A stretch of 6,318 bases of DNA from Solirubrobacteraceae bacterium. GTDB lineage: Bacteria; Actinomycetota; Thermoleophilia; Solirubrobacterales; Solirubrobacteraceae. The notes below the pieces were generated by a model. It was not told the origin of the DNA. It worked only from the letters and a program-made list of their open reading frames with translations, and ran no database searches. Location: contig JASHQV010000029.1 in NCBI GenBank assembly GCA_030038955.1, forward strand, positions 1 through 6,318, written 5' to 3'. The position numbers and the translations under genes were made by a program. How positions within the stretch are numbered: the first letter of the stretch is position 1; each line of letters opens with the position of its first letter. This document shows positions 5,590 to 6,318 of this stretch, one piece after another.

Positions 5590-5616
5590 TTGCGAGCGCA
5601 GGCCGCCGGGTAGACT
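5590..5616 (+). promoter_or_regulatory. Weak candidate promoter for the ABC ATPase gene
   Basis: TTGCGA (5590-5595) and TAGACT (5611-5616) are separated by 15 bp in the 54-nt gap after the MoxR stop. The spacing is short, and a start about 7 nt downstream would leave almost no leader and exclude the GAGG at 5617-5620. Co-transcription with MoxR remains possible. Confidence 0.25.
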
Positions 5617-5628
5617 GAGGCGACGGCG

Positions 5629-6318
5629 ATGAGCATCTTCAGCCGCAGGCCGACAGCGGACACCGCGAGCTTAGACAGGCAGCCCGCCGGCTCCGATCAG
5701 CGCAGCCCCGGACTCGGCCAGGCCCCGCCCGAGTCCGACGGCGACTACGCGATCGAGTTCCGCGACGTGTACAAGGCGTTCGGCTCCAACCGCGTGCTGA
5801 CCGGCGTCAACATGGCGATCCCGAAGGGCCGGATCACGATGATCATGGGCCCGTCCGGGACCGGCAAGTCGGTCTGCATCAGCCACATGGTCGGGCTCGC
5901 GCGCCCGGACGCGGGCGACGTGCTGGTGGAGGGCGTGTCCGTGCCCAAGCTGAGCGAGGACGAGCTGTTCAAGCTGCGCAAGGAGAAGTTCGGGGTGCTG
6001 TTCCAGGACGGCGCCCTGTTCAGCTCGATGAGCATCTACGACAACGTCGCCTTTCCGCTGCGGCAGAACACCGAGAAGTCCGAGGACGAGATCGAGCAGA
6101 TCGTCCGCAGGCGGCTCGACGAGGTCGGGCTCGCGAGCTCGGCCGACATCTACCCGAACGAGCTGTCGGGCGGGATGCGCAAGCGCGTCGGCTTCGCCCG
6201 GGCGCTGGCGCTGGATCCGCACGTGGTGCTGTTCGACGAGCCGGACTCGGGCCTCGACCCGGTCCGCACGGCGCTGCTGTGCGAGCTGATCCGGGAGATC
6301 CACGCGGATAACGGCGGC
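5629..6318 (+). CDS. Mce/Mkl-type ABC transporter ATP-binding protein, C-terminus cut by the right window edge
   Basis: The 230 visible residues form an open frame from ATG 5629, with GAGG at 5617-5620 placed 8 nt before it. A polar N-terminal extension of about 38 residues (MSIFSRRPTADTASL...) precedes the nucleotide-binding domain. Walker A is GPSGTGKS (74-81), the Q-loop is Gln126 in VLFQDG, the signature is LSGGM (179-183), Walker B is VVLFDEP (199-205), and the D-loop is SGLD (207-210). The string DEPDSGLDPVRTA is typical of Mkl and MlaF-like ATPases, which drive lipid or sterol import with YrbE/MlaE permeases and Mce proteins. Here it would sit on the cytoplasmic face of the membrane; partner genes would be expected just right of the window. 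The H-loop and C-terminus are missing. Its link to the fluoride-controlled gene upstream is unclear. Confidence 0.93.
   Translation, partial: MSIFSRRPTADTASLDRQPAGSDQRSPGLGQAPPESDGDYAIEFRDVYKAFGSNRVLTGVNMAIPKGRITMIMGPSGTGKSVCISHMVGLARPDAGDVLVEGVSVPKLSEDELFKLRKEKFGVLFQDGALFSSMSIYDNVAFPLRQNTEKSEDEIEQIVRRRLDEVGLASSADIYPNELSGGMRKRVGFARALALDPHVVLFDEPDSGLDPVRTALLCELIREIHADNGG

Noticed and set aside
5585..5609. Terminator hairpin after the MoxR gene (CCGGC...GCCGG with inner TGCG/CGCA)
   Set aside because: The stems are short and interrupted and no T-run follows; such pairing is common in GC-rich gaps.

Overview
The window is high-GC DNA with G/C-ending codons, TAnnnT-like -10 elements and GTG starts. 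It also carries an Mkl/Mce-type ABC ATPase. Together these suggest an actinobacterium, possibly of the Thermoleophilia/Solirubrobacterales type; the lineage is an inference. No mobile elements, tRNA, rRNA or CRISPR arrays were seen.

Layout. On the minus strand, reading leftwards from 4280, lies an apparent operon. It holds a 530-aa MutS-like ATPase (4280-2688), a second 496-aa MutS-like ATPase (2633-1143), and enolase (1146 to the left edge, C-terminus outside the window), whose GTG start overlaps the preceding stop. On the plus strand are a MoxR-family AAA+ ATPase (about 4618-5574) and then the start of an Mce/Mkl-type ABC transporter ATPase (5629 to the right edge).

The main find is in the divergent intergenic region (4281-4617). 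Two copies of what I read as the fluoride riboswitch (crcB RNA) sit back to back, one in the leader of each transcript. Each has the GGCGATGAGGC...CGCC hairpin, a GCGC/GCGC stem, and a 3' ATGGCCTCT strand whose GCCTC can form a pseudoknot with the GAGGC loop. Between them are four tandem repeats with an exact 23-bp period and two outward-facing TAnnnT -10 candidates, each 7-8 nt before an aptamer. Downstream of each aptamer a mutually exclusive stem can be drawn that captures the aptamer's 3' strand near a purine-rich ribosome-binding segment. This suggests translational control.

How the parts fit. Enolase is a classic fluoride target, inhibited by a fluoride-Mg-phosphate complex in its active site, so an eno operon behind a fluoride switch makes physiological sense. 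The two MutS-like ATPases share a Walker B Asp-to-Asn change and differ at the position of the conserved switch histidine, which suggests a specialised, perhaps heterodimeric, pair that is not a mismatch-repair enzyme. The MoxR ATPase behind the second switch lacks its usual DUF58/VWA partners within the window. No fluoride exporter (CrcB/Fluc or EriC-F) is present here.
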